A stretch of DNA of 64,000 bases from Pleionea sediminis (GCF_007570825.1 NZ_SUNB01000001.1:1240001-1304000); one strand, 5' to 3'. Positions 8,843 through 18,429 are shown, counted from the stretch's first letter. Notes: generated by a model not told the origin, from the letters alone. Made by a program: numbers and translations.

Positions 8843-9349
8843 TTAATCGATGATCAGGTCAACCATTAAATCGTCCGCTAAAGATTCTAGTTTTTCTTTA
8901 ACATCGGAAAAATTTAACCCAGAAGGTAGCTTCACGAGCAGCTTTGCTTTAAATAGTTCCCCTCCAGACATGGGAGCAGGCTCAATTTGACTGTCCATTT
9001 TCTCAACATTGGCATTCAATTGATTGAGCGCATCAGCTATTTCATAAACAATTCCCGTTTTATCGTTTCCAACTAACTGAACTTTTACTAACTCACCATC
9101 TAATGGTTCTACAGACGCTTCGACCAAAACATCCAATTGGTCATCGCTCAACTGCAAAAGTTCACTTTTAGCCTGCTCAACATTGCTTTGTTCAAACTCA
9201 GCTAAAACGAGACCAGAAAACTTGCCTCCTAAATGGGAAAGCCGACTTTCTAGCCAATTACCACCCTGAGTTCGTACAGAATCTGAAATTCGCTTTACAA
9301 GTCCAGGGCGATCTTTCCCAAACACTGAAATCAGTAACTTCATTTTCAT
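8843..9349 (-). CDS. GcvR-like tandem ACT-domain regulatory protein
   Basis: Two ACT domains in tandem (about 3-75 and 88-165): each starts with the pattern LISVFGKDRPGLVKRIS or VQLVGNDKTGIVYEIA and continues with a beta-alpha-beta arrangement. This is the architecture of GcvR, which in E. coli restrains the glycine cleavage activator GcvA, and of close paralogues annotated as glycine cleavage regulators. The ACT domains would bind a small ligand, glycine by analogy. It has no DNA-binding domain, so it would act through a partner protein. The gcvT, gcvH and gcvP genes lie about 50 kb away in the same window. It is divergent from rlmI with a 66-base gap that must hold both promoters. The link to gcv is inference. 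Confidence 0.8.
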   Translation of the reverse strand: MKMKLLISVFGKDRPGLVKRISDSVRTQGGNWLESRLSHLGGKFSGLVLAEFEQSNVEQAKSELLQLSDDQLDVLVEASVEPLDGELVKVQLVGNDKTGIVYEIADALNQLNANVEKMDSQIEPAPMSGGELFKAKLLVKLPSGLNFSDVKEKLESLADDLMVDLIID

Positions 9350-9415
9350 GGCTTACATCCTTTATTCGTTGTTACAATATGAAGAAGATATATTTTAATA
9401 GTAAGAGCCTACCTT

Positions 9416-10609
9416 ATGAGCTTAGCTAAACTCCAGCTAAAAAAGAACGAAGAAAAGCGAATTAAAAGTGGACACCTGTGGATATACAGCAATGAAGTTG
9501 ATATCCAAGCGACACCGCTCAAGCAATTTAACGTAGGCCAACAAATTATTATTGAATCCTCTCAGGGAAAGCCATTGGGAGTTGGCTATATCAATCCAAA
9601 CAACTTACTTTGCGCACGCATCCTTAACCGCGATTACAAACGACCGATAGACAAATCATTATTTGTTCATCGTCTTAAAATAGCTCAGTCCATCCGAGAA
9701 CGATTATTCAAACAACCATTTTATAGGGCTTGTTATGGCGAAAGTGACGGATTGCCCGGACTTATTGTCGATCGGTTTGGAGAACATTTGGTAGTACAAA
9801 TTACTACCGCAGGTATGGAAGCAATAAAAGATGATATTGTGGAGGCGCTCAGCAAAGTTTATAAACCAAGCTCCATTTTGCTGCGAAATGATTCGAATGC
9901 AAGAAAAGCAGAAGCGCTCTCCCCTGAAATAGAGCAAGCAGAAGGATTAACTCCCGACGAAGTCTTAATTACTGAAAATAATACTCAGTTTCTCATCAAG
10001 CCGCACACCGGACAAAAAACAGGGTGGTTTTATGATCATCGAGTAAGTCGACAGCAAATAGCCAAGTACTGCGAAGGCAAGCGAGTTCTTGATGTATTCA
10101 GCTATATTGGCGCTTTTGGTTTGCAAATGCTTTCACACGGTGCCAGTGAACTATGGTCAATTGATATTTCAGCAAAAGCCCTAGATGAACAAGAGCAAAA
10201 TGCAGTATTAAATAAAGTTGATGATAAAATAACTTTAGTTGAAGGCGATGCTCACACAGCAATGAAAGAATTAAAGCAACAAGGTGAAAAATTTGATATT
10301 GTTATCGTCGATCCACCTGCCTTTATCAAAAAGAAAAAAGACCATAAAGCAGGATTAAGCGCTTATCGTAAAGTTAATGAAGCAGCAATAAGATTATTGG
10401 AAAAAGACGGCATCTTACTATCAGCTTCATGTTCAATGCATTTGAAGTCGAATGAATTACAAGACTGTGTCAGGGGAGCTGGTCGCCACTTAGATAAAAC
10501 AGTTCAACTGCTTGAGCATTGTCACCAAGGACAAGATCATCCAATTCACCCATCAATTCCTGAAACTGAATATATTAAAGGCGTTATTGCTCGAGTATTA
10601 ACAGCTTAA
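9416..10609 (+). CDS. rlmI: 23S rRNA (cytosine1962-C5)-methyltransferase RlmI
   Basis: S-adenosylmethionine-dependent rRNA methyltransferase. The N-terminal PUA domain (about 2-80) carries the typical LKKNEEKRIKSGHLWIYSNE pattern. A central EEHD-like region with YGESDGLPGLIVDRFG follows. The Rossmann domain contains motif I DVFSYIGAFG, the acidic motif LWSIDIS, motif IV VDPPAF and the SCSMHL loop with the Cys expected for 5-methylcytosine chemistry. At 397 residues it is the usual RlmI length. Its TAA stop shares four bases with the stop codon of the convergent histidine kinase gene. Confidence 0.92.
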   Translation: MSLAKLQLKKNEEKRIKSGHLWIYSNEVDIQATPLKQFNVGQQIIIESSQGKPLGVGYINPNNLLCARILNRDYKRPIDKSLFVHRLKIAQSIRERLFKQPFYRACYGESDGLPGLIVDRFGEHLVVQITTAGMEAIKDDIVEALSKVYKPSSILLRNDSNARKAEALSPEIEQAEGLTPDEVLITENNTQFLIKPHTGQKTGWFYDHRVSRQQIAKYCEGKRVLDVFSYIGAFGLQMLSHGASELWSIDISAKALDEQEQNAVLNKVDDKITLVEGDAHTAMKELKQQGEKFDIVIVDPPAFIKKKKDHKAGLSAYRKVNEAAIRLLEKDGILLSASCSMHLKSNELQDCVRGAGRHLDKTVQLLEHCHQGQDHPIHPSIPETEYIKGVIARVLTA

Positions 10610-12894
10610 GAGGTTAACTCGACTAAAACTTGTTTAACTTCCGCTTCCTTCAGTGGCTTATTGACTTGTCGGTCCATACCGGCAAGTTTGATTTTCTCAA
10701 AGTGTTCATCATAGACATGAGCTGTGACAGCGACAATGGGAATACGAGTCATGCAGTTTTCGAGTTCATATCGTCTTATCTCTTCTGCCGCTTGATATCC
10801 ACTCATTATAGGCATTTCACAATCCATTAAAATGATATCACATTCACTATAATGACTTTTATACCAATTAAAAGCTTCTTCTCCATTTTTCGAATGCACT
10901 AAATCATGCCCCAGCTTTTCCAATAAATTTTTAATCACTAAAAAGTTCACAGGATTATCTTCTGCAACTAAAATGGAAAGCTTTCGTCCCATCACCGGGT
11001 TAGGCGATATAATATTTTCGAAGCTTTCTACTTCTTCACATGGTATCGAGATTTTAAATGTTGTGCCCTCTCGCAGCTTTGACTCAACACTAATCTCGCC
11101 ACTCATGCGACGAATAAGTTCTTTTGTTATATAAAGCCCTAGTCCAGTACCAGACTTTACTTCCTCACTTTCATTAATGATTTGCTCAAACGGCTCAAAT
11201 ACTTTATTAATATCTTCCGACTTAATTCCTCTTCCAGTGTCCGAAATCTGACACTCTAATTTCATATCGTTAAACGCAACCTGAAATTTTATCGAGCCTT
11301 TATCCGTAAACTTGTAACTGTTTCCAATTAAATTTATCAAAATTTGTTTTAAGCGTTCGGAGTCGACTTTAATATATCGTGGTAGCGACTCATCCAAAAT
11401 TAGCTCGGGCTTTATCTCTTTACTTTTAATTTGAAACTCAAACAATCCCCAAATCGACTCAAAGAAGGGGCGTGCTTCTATGTTTTCGTAATTTAATTCT
11501 ATCTTGTTTTGATTAAGTCGTGATACTTCTAGCAAGTCATTCACTATACTAATTAACGACTCACTACTACTATTCAAAACTTTAAGTAACTTTTTCCCTT
11601 CTTTTGATATACGCTCATTTTCCAGCATTTTTGTTATGCCAATAACTCCATTGAGGGGTGTACGCAGCTCATGACTAACACGAGCCAGTAATTGGCTTTT
11701 TGCCACATCTCTTGCTTCAGCAAACTCTGCCTGCCTTCTAAGATCCTGTATTCGAAGTGAGATTAACCAAGCAAAAAATAAAAACTGAAATAGAATGGTT
11801 AACTTAAAGCCAAACCAGTTTTCAGCCAGTGAAAATGAATAGACCTGTAATGCACCTAGAATGATGTAAATAGCCCAAAGAATCCAACCAGACCAACCAA
11901 TAAAAAAGTACATCGCTAACTTTAGCTTCATCTTAAATGCTAAAGTCACAATCAAATACAAAACCCAAATGCTACAGCAGAACATAAATATTAATGATAA
12001 ATTAATAAAGATATCAGGACGTATAATCAGTCTGGATAAAACTAATAGCAATGCAACGCCAGAAAAAGCTATGTTCACAGGTTTTATCCATTTTAATTTC
12101 ACGTGCAAACTAAAAAATGAAACTAAGAACCATAAACTCGCGATCGACAGAATTGCTAATGAACTTTGGCCGATTGGAAAAGTTAAGAAAAAATAATTAT
12201 CAAATACAAAATACAAATAACCTTGAACAAACGCTAACAGAAGAATAATTGATAATGTGAATACTGAATAAAATAGATAAAATGATTGGCGAGAGCCGAT
12301 AAATAATAATAAATGGTATAATGCAAGTATTGAAAGCAAGCCAAAATAAAATGCATCCAAAGCTAGATCTTTTATATTGTCATTCAAAGCTTCCTTTAAT
12401 GGAGAAATTTTGGAGGCAACATCAAGAATTGCTTTTTGATCAATCTTAAAATAAAGTTCGACTGTTTGATTTTCAAGAATAACTAATCGTCGATTTAAAG
12501 TAGGTAACCAGAATGTTCTGCCCACTTCTGTTGAAAAATTGCCGCCCAATTTCCATTGTTGAGTCCTGCCGCTACTACTAACCAGCCAAACATCAATATT
12601 TTGTAGTGTGTTATTGTCAAAAGAAAATAGCCAATCCGTATTAGGAGAGGAGTTTTTAAGTTTTAAACGAAACCAATGAACCTTTGCAACCGAGCCAAAT
12701 GTAGTATTGTTATCAGGCAAAGATTTCCAGTCTTGAGTTTTATAGATTACCTCATCGATAAATACTTCTTTATCCAAAGTCATCCATTCCATAGATTGAC
12801 CAACAGAATACTCTCGGGACTCTTTCAGCTCAAAACTAGCTGCCAAAAGGTTAGGCGACAAGATTATAAGAATTAAGCAAAAAATATATGGCAC
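10606..12894 (-). CDS. Hybrid sensor histidine kinase with 7TM-DISM sensor and receiver domain
   Basis: Inner-membrane sensor kinase of 762 residues. Order of domains: signal peptide (ends near LLAAS), periplasmic 7TMR-DISM extracellular beta domain (about 25-165), seven membrane helices (about 180-385), HisKA with the H-box RVSHELRTPLNG (His near 404), HATPase with N-box NLIGNSYKF, DTGRG and GTGLGLYI, then a receiver domain with LVAEDN and phospho-acceptor Asp near 691 in LMDCEMP. There is no Hpt domain and no response regulator beside it, so the phosphorelay partner is elsewhere. DISM sensors are thought to bind carbohydrates or other small ligands. The start is GTG with a weak ribosome site, so a nearby alternative is possible. 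Confidence 0.92.
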   Translation of the reverse strand: MPYIFCLILIILSPNLLAASFELKESREYSVGQSMEWMTLDKEVFIDEVIYKTQDWKSLPDNNTTFGSVAKVHWFRLKLKNSSPNTDWLFSFDNNTLQNIDVWLVSSSGRTQQWKLGGNFSTEVGRTFWLPTLNRRLVILENQTVELYFKIDQKAILDVASKISPLKEALNDNIKDLALDAFYFGLLSILALYHLLLFIGSRQSFYLFYSVFTLSIILLLAFVQGYLYFVFDNYFFLTFPIGQSSLAILSIASLWFLVSFFSLHVKLKWIKPVNIAFSGVALLLVLSRLIIRPDIFINLSLIFMFCCSIWVLYLIVTLAFKMKLKLAMYFFIGWSGWILWAIYIILGALQVYSFSLAENWFGFKLTILFQFLFFAWLISLRIQDLRRQAEFAEARDVAKSQLLARVSHELRTPLNGVIGITKMLENERISKEGKKLLKVLNSSSESLISIVNDLLEVSRLNQNKIELNYENIEARPFFESIWGLFEFQIKSKEIKPELILDESLPRYIKVDSERLKQILINLIGNSYKFTDKGSIKFQVAFNDMKLECQISDTGRGIKSEDINKVFEPFEQIINESEEVKSGTGLGLYITKELIRRMSGEISVESKLREGTTFKISIPCEEVESFENIISPNPVMGRKLSILVAEDNPVNFLVIKNLLEKLGHDLVHSKNGEEAFNWYKSHYSECDIILMDCEMPIMSGYQAAEEIRRYELENCMTRIPIVAVTAHVYDEHFEKIKLAGMDRQVNKPLKEAEVKQVLVELTS

Positions 12895-13035
12895 TATCTT
12901 AACGAACCTGAATTCTACTCTCTTAATAATAGTAGAGAATTATCGATTCGCTTGCTTATAAGCTAATCTTATCGATATCGGTATAAGTGAGTTTAAAGTA
13001 GAGGAGTTTGAAACACATCAGGGACGAACAAGAGC

Positions 13036-13368
13036 CTAATGTTTTAGAACAGAATTAGCCGTAAACACCGCATCTGAGACAAGTTTATTTTTGCTTTCTT
13101 GATCAGCAACTTGAGACTCTAAAGCGGTTTTATTCGAGAGAATTCGACTTTTCAATAAAGCTTTCAGCTCTTCTAATTTTTCTAGGTTAATTAGAGTATA
13201 ACTTTGAATATCTTGCCCAAGCTGTTCAACAGTATGAATAGTTGTCTGCTCTTGGTAGAGCTTTCCTGCTCTCTCTTGTCCAACTTGCTGCCCCCAAAAA
13301 TAAGAAATCACGGTTGCAGCAATCAGTAGAATCACAAAGACAACTTTTTCCAAAACGACGGCTTTCAA
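13036..13368 (-). CDS. Small membrane-anchored coiled-coil protein of unknown function
   Basis: A 110-residue protein with one N-terminal membrane helix (about 8-26, VVFVILLIAATVISYFWG) followed by a charged, helix-forming region (about 30-100) that is mostly polar and probably periplasmic or cytoplasmic coiled coil. I do not recognise the family. The start is TTG, one base after the gpsA stop, with AGGGCGA upstream, so translation is probably coupled to gpsA. It is the last gene of the secB-gpsA transcription unit. Function unknown. Confidence 0.6.
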   Translation of the reverse strand: MKAVVLEKVVFVILLIAATVISYFWGQQVGQERAGKLYQEQTTIHTVEQLGQDIQSYTLINLEKLEELKALLKSRILSNKTALESQVADQESKNKLVSDAVFTANSVLKH

Positions 13369-13369
13369 T

Positions 13370-14389
13370 CTATTCGCCCTCGGACTTCATCTGGCGACCT
13401 AATAATAAATAAGCCTGCTCTTCAGGATCAGCGCCTTCATGAACAATTCGATAAATCGCATTTGAAATGGGCATATCAACGTTGTTTTTCTCAGCAAGCA
13501 ACACAGCCTGATGCGCGTTTTTTGCGCCTTCCACAACTTGCCCTATTTTCTCGATCGCCGACTCTACAGGTTCTCCCGAACCAACAGCCAATCCAAATCG
13601 TCGATTTCTCGATTGATTATCTGTACAAGTTAGCAATAAATCACCCAGACCTGCTAATCCTTGAAAAGTTTCAGGACGTCCGCCTAGCTTTAATCCCAGT
13701 CGTTGAATCTCGGCTAATCCACGAGTGATTAATGCTGTGCGAGCATTTGAACCAAACCCCATACCATCTGCAATACCAGCTCCAACTGCAATAACGTTTT
13801 TGAGAGCACCACCAATCTGCACACCGACTAAATCACAACTGGTATAGACTCGAAACGTATTGTTCACGAGTCGCTCAGCTAACTCTTCAGAAAAGGCTTC
13901 GTCATTTGAGGCTAAGGTTATTGCCGTTGGCATCGCTGTTGCTAGCTCTTTAGCAAAAGTAGGTCCAGATAGAACAGCTATCGGAGTTTTATCGCCAAAG
14001 ATTTCAAGCGCAATTTCATGTAAAAATCGAGCGCTGCCAGGTTCAAGCCCTTTACACGCCCAAACGATTCGAACGTCTTTAGGCACCAATGGCTTTATCT
14101 TTTTCAATGTCTCAGAAAATGCGCCACTAGGAGTAACCACTAAAACATCACGAACACCCTTGAGCGTCTGTTCTAAATTATCGGATACTTCGAGTGTCGA
14201 TGGAAAGGGAGCTTCAGGCAGATATTTGGTGTTGCAGTTTTCATTCTGCATGTGCTTTGCTTGGTCGGGATCGCGGCACCATAAGCGTGTCGGATTTCCA
14301 TTACCCGCCAATAATATGGCTAGAGCAGTACCAAAAGAACCGGCTCCCAGTACTGCTATTGGTGAAAACTGCTCTGGTGCAGTTGTCAC
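13370..14389 (-). CDS. gpsA: Glycerol-3-phosphate dehydrogenase [NAD(P)+]
   Basis: Makes sn-glycerol 3-phosphate from dihydroxyacetone phosphate for phospholipid synthesis. The NAD(P)-binding Rossmann start VLGAGSFGTALA is at residues 14-25. The catalytic region contains VWACKGLEP, VLSGPTFAKE, GGALKNVIAVGAGI with the essential Lys, and NARTALITRGLAE. The C-terminal domain includes GLAGLGDLLLTC and the SRNRRFG signature. At 339 residues it is standard. It sits five bases after secB, the same order as in E. coli (secB-gpsA), which supports the assignment. Confidence 0.96.
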   Translation of the reverse strand: MTTAPEQFSPIAVLGAGSFGTALAILLAGNGNPTRLWCRDPDQAKHMQNENCNTKYLPEAPFPSTLEVSDNLEQTLKGVRDVLVVTPSGAFSETLKKIKPLVPKDVRIVWACKGLEPGSARFLHEIALEIFGDKTPIAVLSGPTFAKELATAMPTAITLASNDEAFSEELAERLVNNTFRVYTSCDLVGVQIGGALKNVIAVGAGIADGMGFGSNARTALITRGLAEIQRLGLKLGGRPETFQGLAGLGDLLLTCTDNQSRNRRFGLAVGSGEPVESAIEKIGQVVEGAKNAHQAVLLAEKNNVDMPISNAIYRIVHEGADPEEQAYLLLGRQMKSEGE

Positions 14390-14394
14390 ACTAA

Positions 14395-14916
14395 TTACTC
14401 TGCTTTCTCGCCTTCAGGCTGTCCAGCACCTTGCTGTTGTGCCTGTTGCTCCATTTGTTGACGGAAAAGAGCATCGAAATTAACAGGTGCCAAATACACA
14501 GGAGGGAAACCACCTTTAGTAATTAAGCTTGAAATCACTTCACGTGCATAGGGATATAAAGACTCAGGACAGAAAGTGCTTAGTAGATGACGTAACTGAC
14601 CGTCGTTCAAACCACGAACACCAAATAAACCAGCTTGCTGAACTTCAACTAGAAATCCAGTTGTTTCGCCAGAAGCGGCCGTTAAGGTAATCGTCAAAAC
14701 AACTTCGTAAAAATCATCAGCAATCTTTCGTGATTTGCTGTTCATTTCCATTTTTACTTCAGGCTTGAAATTAGCATCTTGAAAAACTTCTGGAGAATTT
14801 GGAGCTTCAAAAGAAACGTCTTTTGTGTAAACACGTTGAATACCAACTTGAACGCCTTCTGGCGTCTGAGTGTTAGATTGCGCGCCTTCTGGTTTAACTT
14901 CTACTTGATCTGTCAT
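14395..14916 (-). CDS. secB: Protein-export chaperone SecB
   Basis: Tetrameric cytosolic chaperone that keeps preproteins unfolded and hands them to SecA. The conserved core is present: IQRVYTKDVSFEAPNSP, the YEVVLTITLTA strand, VQQAGLFGV, CPESLYPYAREVISSLITKGGFPPVYLAPVNF. The N-terminal lead of about 25 residues and the Gln/Gly/Glu-rich tail are variable in the family. At 173 residues it is slightly long. It heads the secB-gpsA unit. In many gammaproteobacteria a glutaredoxin gene (grxC) sits between the rhodanese gene and secB; here the 124-base gap holds no such gene. Confidence 0.96.
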   Translation of the reverse strand: MTDQVEVKPEGAQSNTQTPEGVQVGIQRVYTKDVSFEAPNSPEVFQDANFKPEVKMEMNSKSRKIADDFYEVVLTITLTAASGETTGFLVEVQQAGLFGVRGLNDGQLRHLLSTFCPESLYPYAREVISSLITKGGFPPVYLAPVNFDALFRQQMEQQAQQQGAGQPEGEKAE

Positions 14917-15040
14917 AATAATCTCACTTTAACATCTATAATTTTGTTTCCTGATAATTCTGGTTTAGACACCACATCAGGACTAATAATTACCGATTGC
15001 TTAGCATCGGTCCCCTAAAAATCTGCCTTTACAATGGCAG

Positions 15041-15466
15041 TTAACCTTTTACCGTCGGAAGGTTTTCTCCTAACCAAGACTGAAAACCGCCAGATAATTT
15101 AAACACTTCTTCAAACCCAGCTTGTTTAAGTTTGGTTCCAGCGGGTCCAGCCTGGATACCGTTGGCGCAAACCATGATAATGGGTTTGTTTTTATGCTTT
15201 TCAAGTTCTTTTTGACTGTCATCTAATTTCGACTGAGGTATATTTTTTGATCCCGCGATGTGACCTTTATTAAAGTCAGCAATTGGTCGCATATCAATGA
15301 CTACCGCATCTTTTTTATTAATCAGGTAGGTCACTTCTTGTGGAACAAGCGCCTTAATACCAACTTTTAAATGCTTAATTTGAGCCACAACAAGAAGAAT
15401 TGCGACTAACAACCAAGCGCCTGTTAACACAGGATGATTGGATAAAAATTCAACAAATTGTTGCAT
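15041..15466 (-). CDS. Membrane-anchored rhodanese-like protein (YibN family)
   Basis: One N-terminal membrane helix (about 10-28) followed by a single rhodanese domain (about 40-138). The domain has VVIDMRPIADFNKGHIAGSKNIP and the active loop VCANGIQAG, where Cys would carry the persulfide. The gene order rhodanese-secB-gpsA matches E. coli yibN-grxC-secB-gpsA except for the absent grxC. Rhodaneses move sulfane sulfur; the physiological acceptor of YibN is not settled, so the role stays general. Confidence 0.87.
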   Translation of the reverse strand: MQQFVEFLSNHPVLTGAWLLVAILLVVAQIKHLKVGIKALVPQEVTYLINKKDAVVIDMRPIADFNKGHIAGSKNIPQSKLDDSQKELEKHKNKPIIMVCANGIQAGPAGTKLKQAGFEEVFKLSGGFQSWLGENLPTVKG

Positions 15467-15593
15467 AGTTTCCCTAGCAAGATGTTATCGTTTTGTATTG
15501 GGGCAGGCATTATGCGCAAAAAACGATTGTGGTGCAAAAATAGCTGTAGGCCATTGGTTTATAAGGAGTAATTATTCTGACATTTAATCATCA

Positions 15594-15630
15594 TTGGTGT
15601 ATTACGCAAAGAGACTGCGCAACACACCAA
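15594..15630 (-). terminator. Hairpin downstream of the metalloprotease gene
   Basis: Arms 15594-15608 and 15616-15630 pair at 13 of 15 positions around the loop AAGAGAC. The hairpin starts 10 bases past the protease stop codon in the direction of its transcription, but no clear U-tract follows, so termination is plausible rather than certain. Confidence 0.45.
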
Positions 15631-15640
15631 AAATGAATGA

Positions 15641-18307
15641 TCAACGTCGGCGTTGATGGGCCAGTAACAGCAACAAGATTAATACGTATCCAAAGCTCCC
15701 TGCTTCCGTACCAAACAAGATAATGCCAGCAAGTGCATACAATGTGTTCTGCGTCGAGTTATCCTCAGGACTTGTATCTTCACATGTGGGGGGGGCAGAT
15801 AAATTAAGTTGCCAAGACGTCAAGGTTCCTTCATCTTCGGCGAAAATATCTTTAACTCTGAGCTCCCAATCACCATTGAAGTCTTCACCATTAAATCGAG
15901 TAAAATCCCCGACAGGTTCAAAGTCGTCTGGGAAATTTCCAATCAAACTTTGGCGATTGTCATTGATGTCTGCATTGATTAGGACAACTTCTGTACCTGT
16001 AGGAGATACTAAAGATATTGTTAAATCACCAACATTTTCATGGGTGATCTCAACATCAACACTAAAATTATCGTCTATGACATTACCAGCATTTGCCACC
16101 TCAACATCGGAGCTAATGCCTGTTGTATTTGCATCGGGGATTCTTAACTCGGTATTTCCAGAGTATGAATTAACAACTCGCCGTCCCGTCGGGATAATAA
16201 AGTCGAGAGACTCCTGTTGCTCATTTTCATTGTCTCCCTCGATATTAAAAGAAATATCAAGCTGCGCTTCGATATTTGCTCCACACACTAAACTTCTATC
16301 GATTTTTAATTCGAAGTTATCCGTGTTGAGCGCTTGTGCACTGGTCGAAAGGTCTGGGTATGTGGATGTTCCGTTAAGCACTTCCACCAGTTCATTGCTA
16401 ACAGTCACTGTAGCGCTTACACCCTCACTTGCCAAAGTGTTGGCGTTACGAAGTGGTATTTTAAATTCTATTTTCTCGCCGGGATCAGGAGCTCCATTTT
16501 CACCAGCGCGCTCGTAAACAATTTCATTTCGCGACAGGGGTCGAATAATGTTCACTTGTTTGAACATGGAATAAAGAACATTTGCATGAACGCCATCAGG
16601 CTGGAGCGCTTGCGCCGCTTGAATAATGGAGACCGCCATTTCTGGCATCGTTACGTTTGCTCCAAGACCAAATTGTCCTTCAAGCATAATTTGATCAACT
16701 TCTTCACGTGTTCCGCCTTGATTAATAATTTCGACTAACGATTGAAACAAGGGGGCAGACCATAGCTGGTCACTATAGTCATCAATATCTTCTATCGTGT
16801 CGTGAGCACCATAGTTTCTTGAGGGATCATAAGTTAAATCAAGACGATCCAGCGTACGGCCGGGCCAAGTATTCACCTCGTCGTGACCGTCCCAGGTATA
16901 GACCCATTCAGGTCTGAAAGTCTGACCATTCGGGGTACTGTAACTGTAAGATCCGGCCCAATAATCACCAAATCCTTCACCGATACCCCCAGTATCACCA
17001 CCTGTAAAGTCTTCATTGATGCCAAAAGTAATCGCATGACCATACTCATGCAACAAAACATCGGCATCTTCTGGGTCCGGAACACCACCATGACCATAAG
17101 ACAATCGGTTCGAAGAAGGAGTAAATGATGAATTGTCAGCGCCTTCCATACCATTTGAATCTGCAGTTATGGATAGCTCCTGAATACCTGTGTCACCGGT
17201 AAATCCAAGTGACTGAATGTATCGTTGCGTTTGATCAAGATGGAAATAAGTCATCGCGTCGTGAAAGGATAAATCCTCTCGCGTTGCTGTCCACTGACCA
17301 TCAGTTGTCGTACTTGGACGAGACTCTGGCAAATCCCAGTCTTCGATCTGAACATACGGACCAACCAGAGAATACACGCCATCTGCGAGAGTAATATCGT
17401 TTAAAACTCTTTGTAGGTAAGCGTCAGTAAAGGCGTCTTCTGTCGACCGCAGGTTAATAGTCTCATCATTTAATGTTGTTCTTGGGTCGGGATCAAAAAC
17501 AGTCGCAGAGCCTTCGGCCAGGATTGCACCATTGCCTTTTTTCGAAGCTGATTTGCCTAACGCTCTATTTTCAAACTTCGCCAAGGCGTCGCTGTAGGAA
17601 ATTGAGTTTTTTTGCGATGCAAAAGGCTTATAGTATTTTTTCTTTAATGGCGCATCATCATTTCTTGCAGTGTCTAAACGCTCCGAGTAAATTACTTTGC
17701 CCGATTGCGCATCAACCCATTGTTGCCAGGCACCGCGTGGGCTAGTTAGCTCAATTTGGTTTTTGTAGACCAAGACTAAACGATCACCGCGCACCAAATA
17801 ACCGAGCTCTGTTTCTGGCTTGCTCAACAATAAGCCCGTCGGCTGTAAAAATTGCCAGCCAGCCTCATTCGCTTCTGCCTTCGACAACTTTGCTTCATCA
17901 GGCCAATTTTGAGACTTTAAGTTAACGTGCTCAACCAGCGTGTTATATGACTTTATGACCGAACTATCGCGCTTATTGATAGAAACGCTAAAGGAAGCAT
18001 TCCAAATTTTTAACCCATTTATTTTTTGATCAAAGTAATAGTGTTCCGCTAATAGGCTCGATTTTTTATAGGCAAATGCCAGCGATTCAATCGAGTTTTC
18101 GACACCTAGCGCCGCTGCATTCTTCTTAATCAAATGTAATACATCCGCAGAACTAGGGTTCACTTTCGTCATGACGATCGCATTTTTCGGGTAATGATCG
18201 AAGTGAGGAAAGTCAGTGGTCACAGGTTTTGCAAATAAGCTTTGAGAACCAGCAGTAACTAGCCCCGCAATTGCAATACTCAAATATGTCTTTTTATGTC
18301 GAGTCAT
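15641..18307 (-). CDS. Secreted zinc metalloprotease with P-domain and GlyGly-CTERM-like tail
   Basis: Large exported protease of 888 residues. A signal peptide (ends near LFAKP) precedes an FTP/PepSY-like propeptide of about 200 residues. The catalytic domain has the zincin motif HEYGH (420-424) and a third ligand Glu444 in GIGEGFGDYW, as in fungalysin (M36) and related gluzincins. A CARDB-like beta region follows, then a proprotein-convertase P-domain (about 715-835; ITHENVGDLTISLVSPTGT and FNGEDFNGDWELRVKD). The C-terminus has AGSFG, a hydrophobic helix and RRR, which fits a GlyGly-CTERM sorting signal cut by rhombosortase in type II secretion substrates. The gsp operon of this window would be the matching exporter (inference). 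The peptidase family could be M36 or a near relative. Confidence 0.85.
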   Translation of the reverse strand: MTRHKKTYLSIAIAGLVTAGSQSLFAKPVTTDFPHFDHYPKNAIVMTKVNPSSADVLHLIKKNAAALGVENSIESLAFAYKKSSLLAEHYYFDQKINGLKIWNASFSVSINKRDSSVIKSYNTLVEHVNLKSQNWPDEAKLSKAEANEAGWQFLQPTGLLLSKPETELGYLVRGDRLVLVYKNQIELTSPRGAWQQWVDAQSGKVIYSERLDTARNDDAPLKKKYYKPFASQKNSISYSDALAKFENRALGKSASKKGNGAILAEGSATVFDPDPRTTLNDETINLRSTEDAFTDAYLQRVLNDITLADGVYSLVGPYVQIEDWDLPESRPSTTTDGQWTATREDLSFHDAMTYFHLDQTQRYIQSLGFTGDTGIQELSITADSNGMEGADNSSFTPSSNRLSYGHGGVPDPEDADVLLHEYGHAITFGINEDFTGGDTGGIGEGFGDYWAGSYSYSTPNGQTFRPEWVYTWDGHDEVNTWPGRTLDRLDLTYDPSRNYGAHDTIEDIDDYSDQLWSAPLFQSLVEIINQGGTREEVDQIMLEGQFGLGANVTMPEMAVSIIQAAQALQPDGVHANVLYSMFKQVNIIRPLSRNEIVYERAGENGAPDPGEKIEFKIPLRNANTLASEGVSATVTVSNELVEVLNGTSTYPDLSTSAQALNTDNFELKIDRSLVCGANIEAQLDISFNIEGDNENEQQESLDFIIPTGRRVVNSYSGNTELRIPDANTTGISSDVEVANAGNVIDDNFSVDVEITHENVGDLTISLVSPTGTEVVLINADINDNRQSLIGNFPDDFEPVGDFTRFNGEDFNGDWELRVKDIFAEDEGTLTSWQLNLSAPPTCEDTSPEDNSTQNTLYALAGIILFGTEAGSFGYVLILLLLLAHQRRR

Positions 18308-18429
18308 AACGTTTCTGGCTTTTTTTATCGTTGAGTGTTCAAAATCTCACTCATCATAATATTAGTTTTACTCGGAAAGCAAAGATGAGCTGAAGAATTA
18401 GGTAATATTTACTTTTACAAAAAGGCTTT

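Noticed and set aside
15723-16517. 264-codon open frame antisense to the metalloprotease gene
   Set aside because: It lies wholly opposite a gene with clear domains, has no recognisable family features and no ribosome site; it is a coding shadow.
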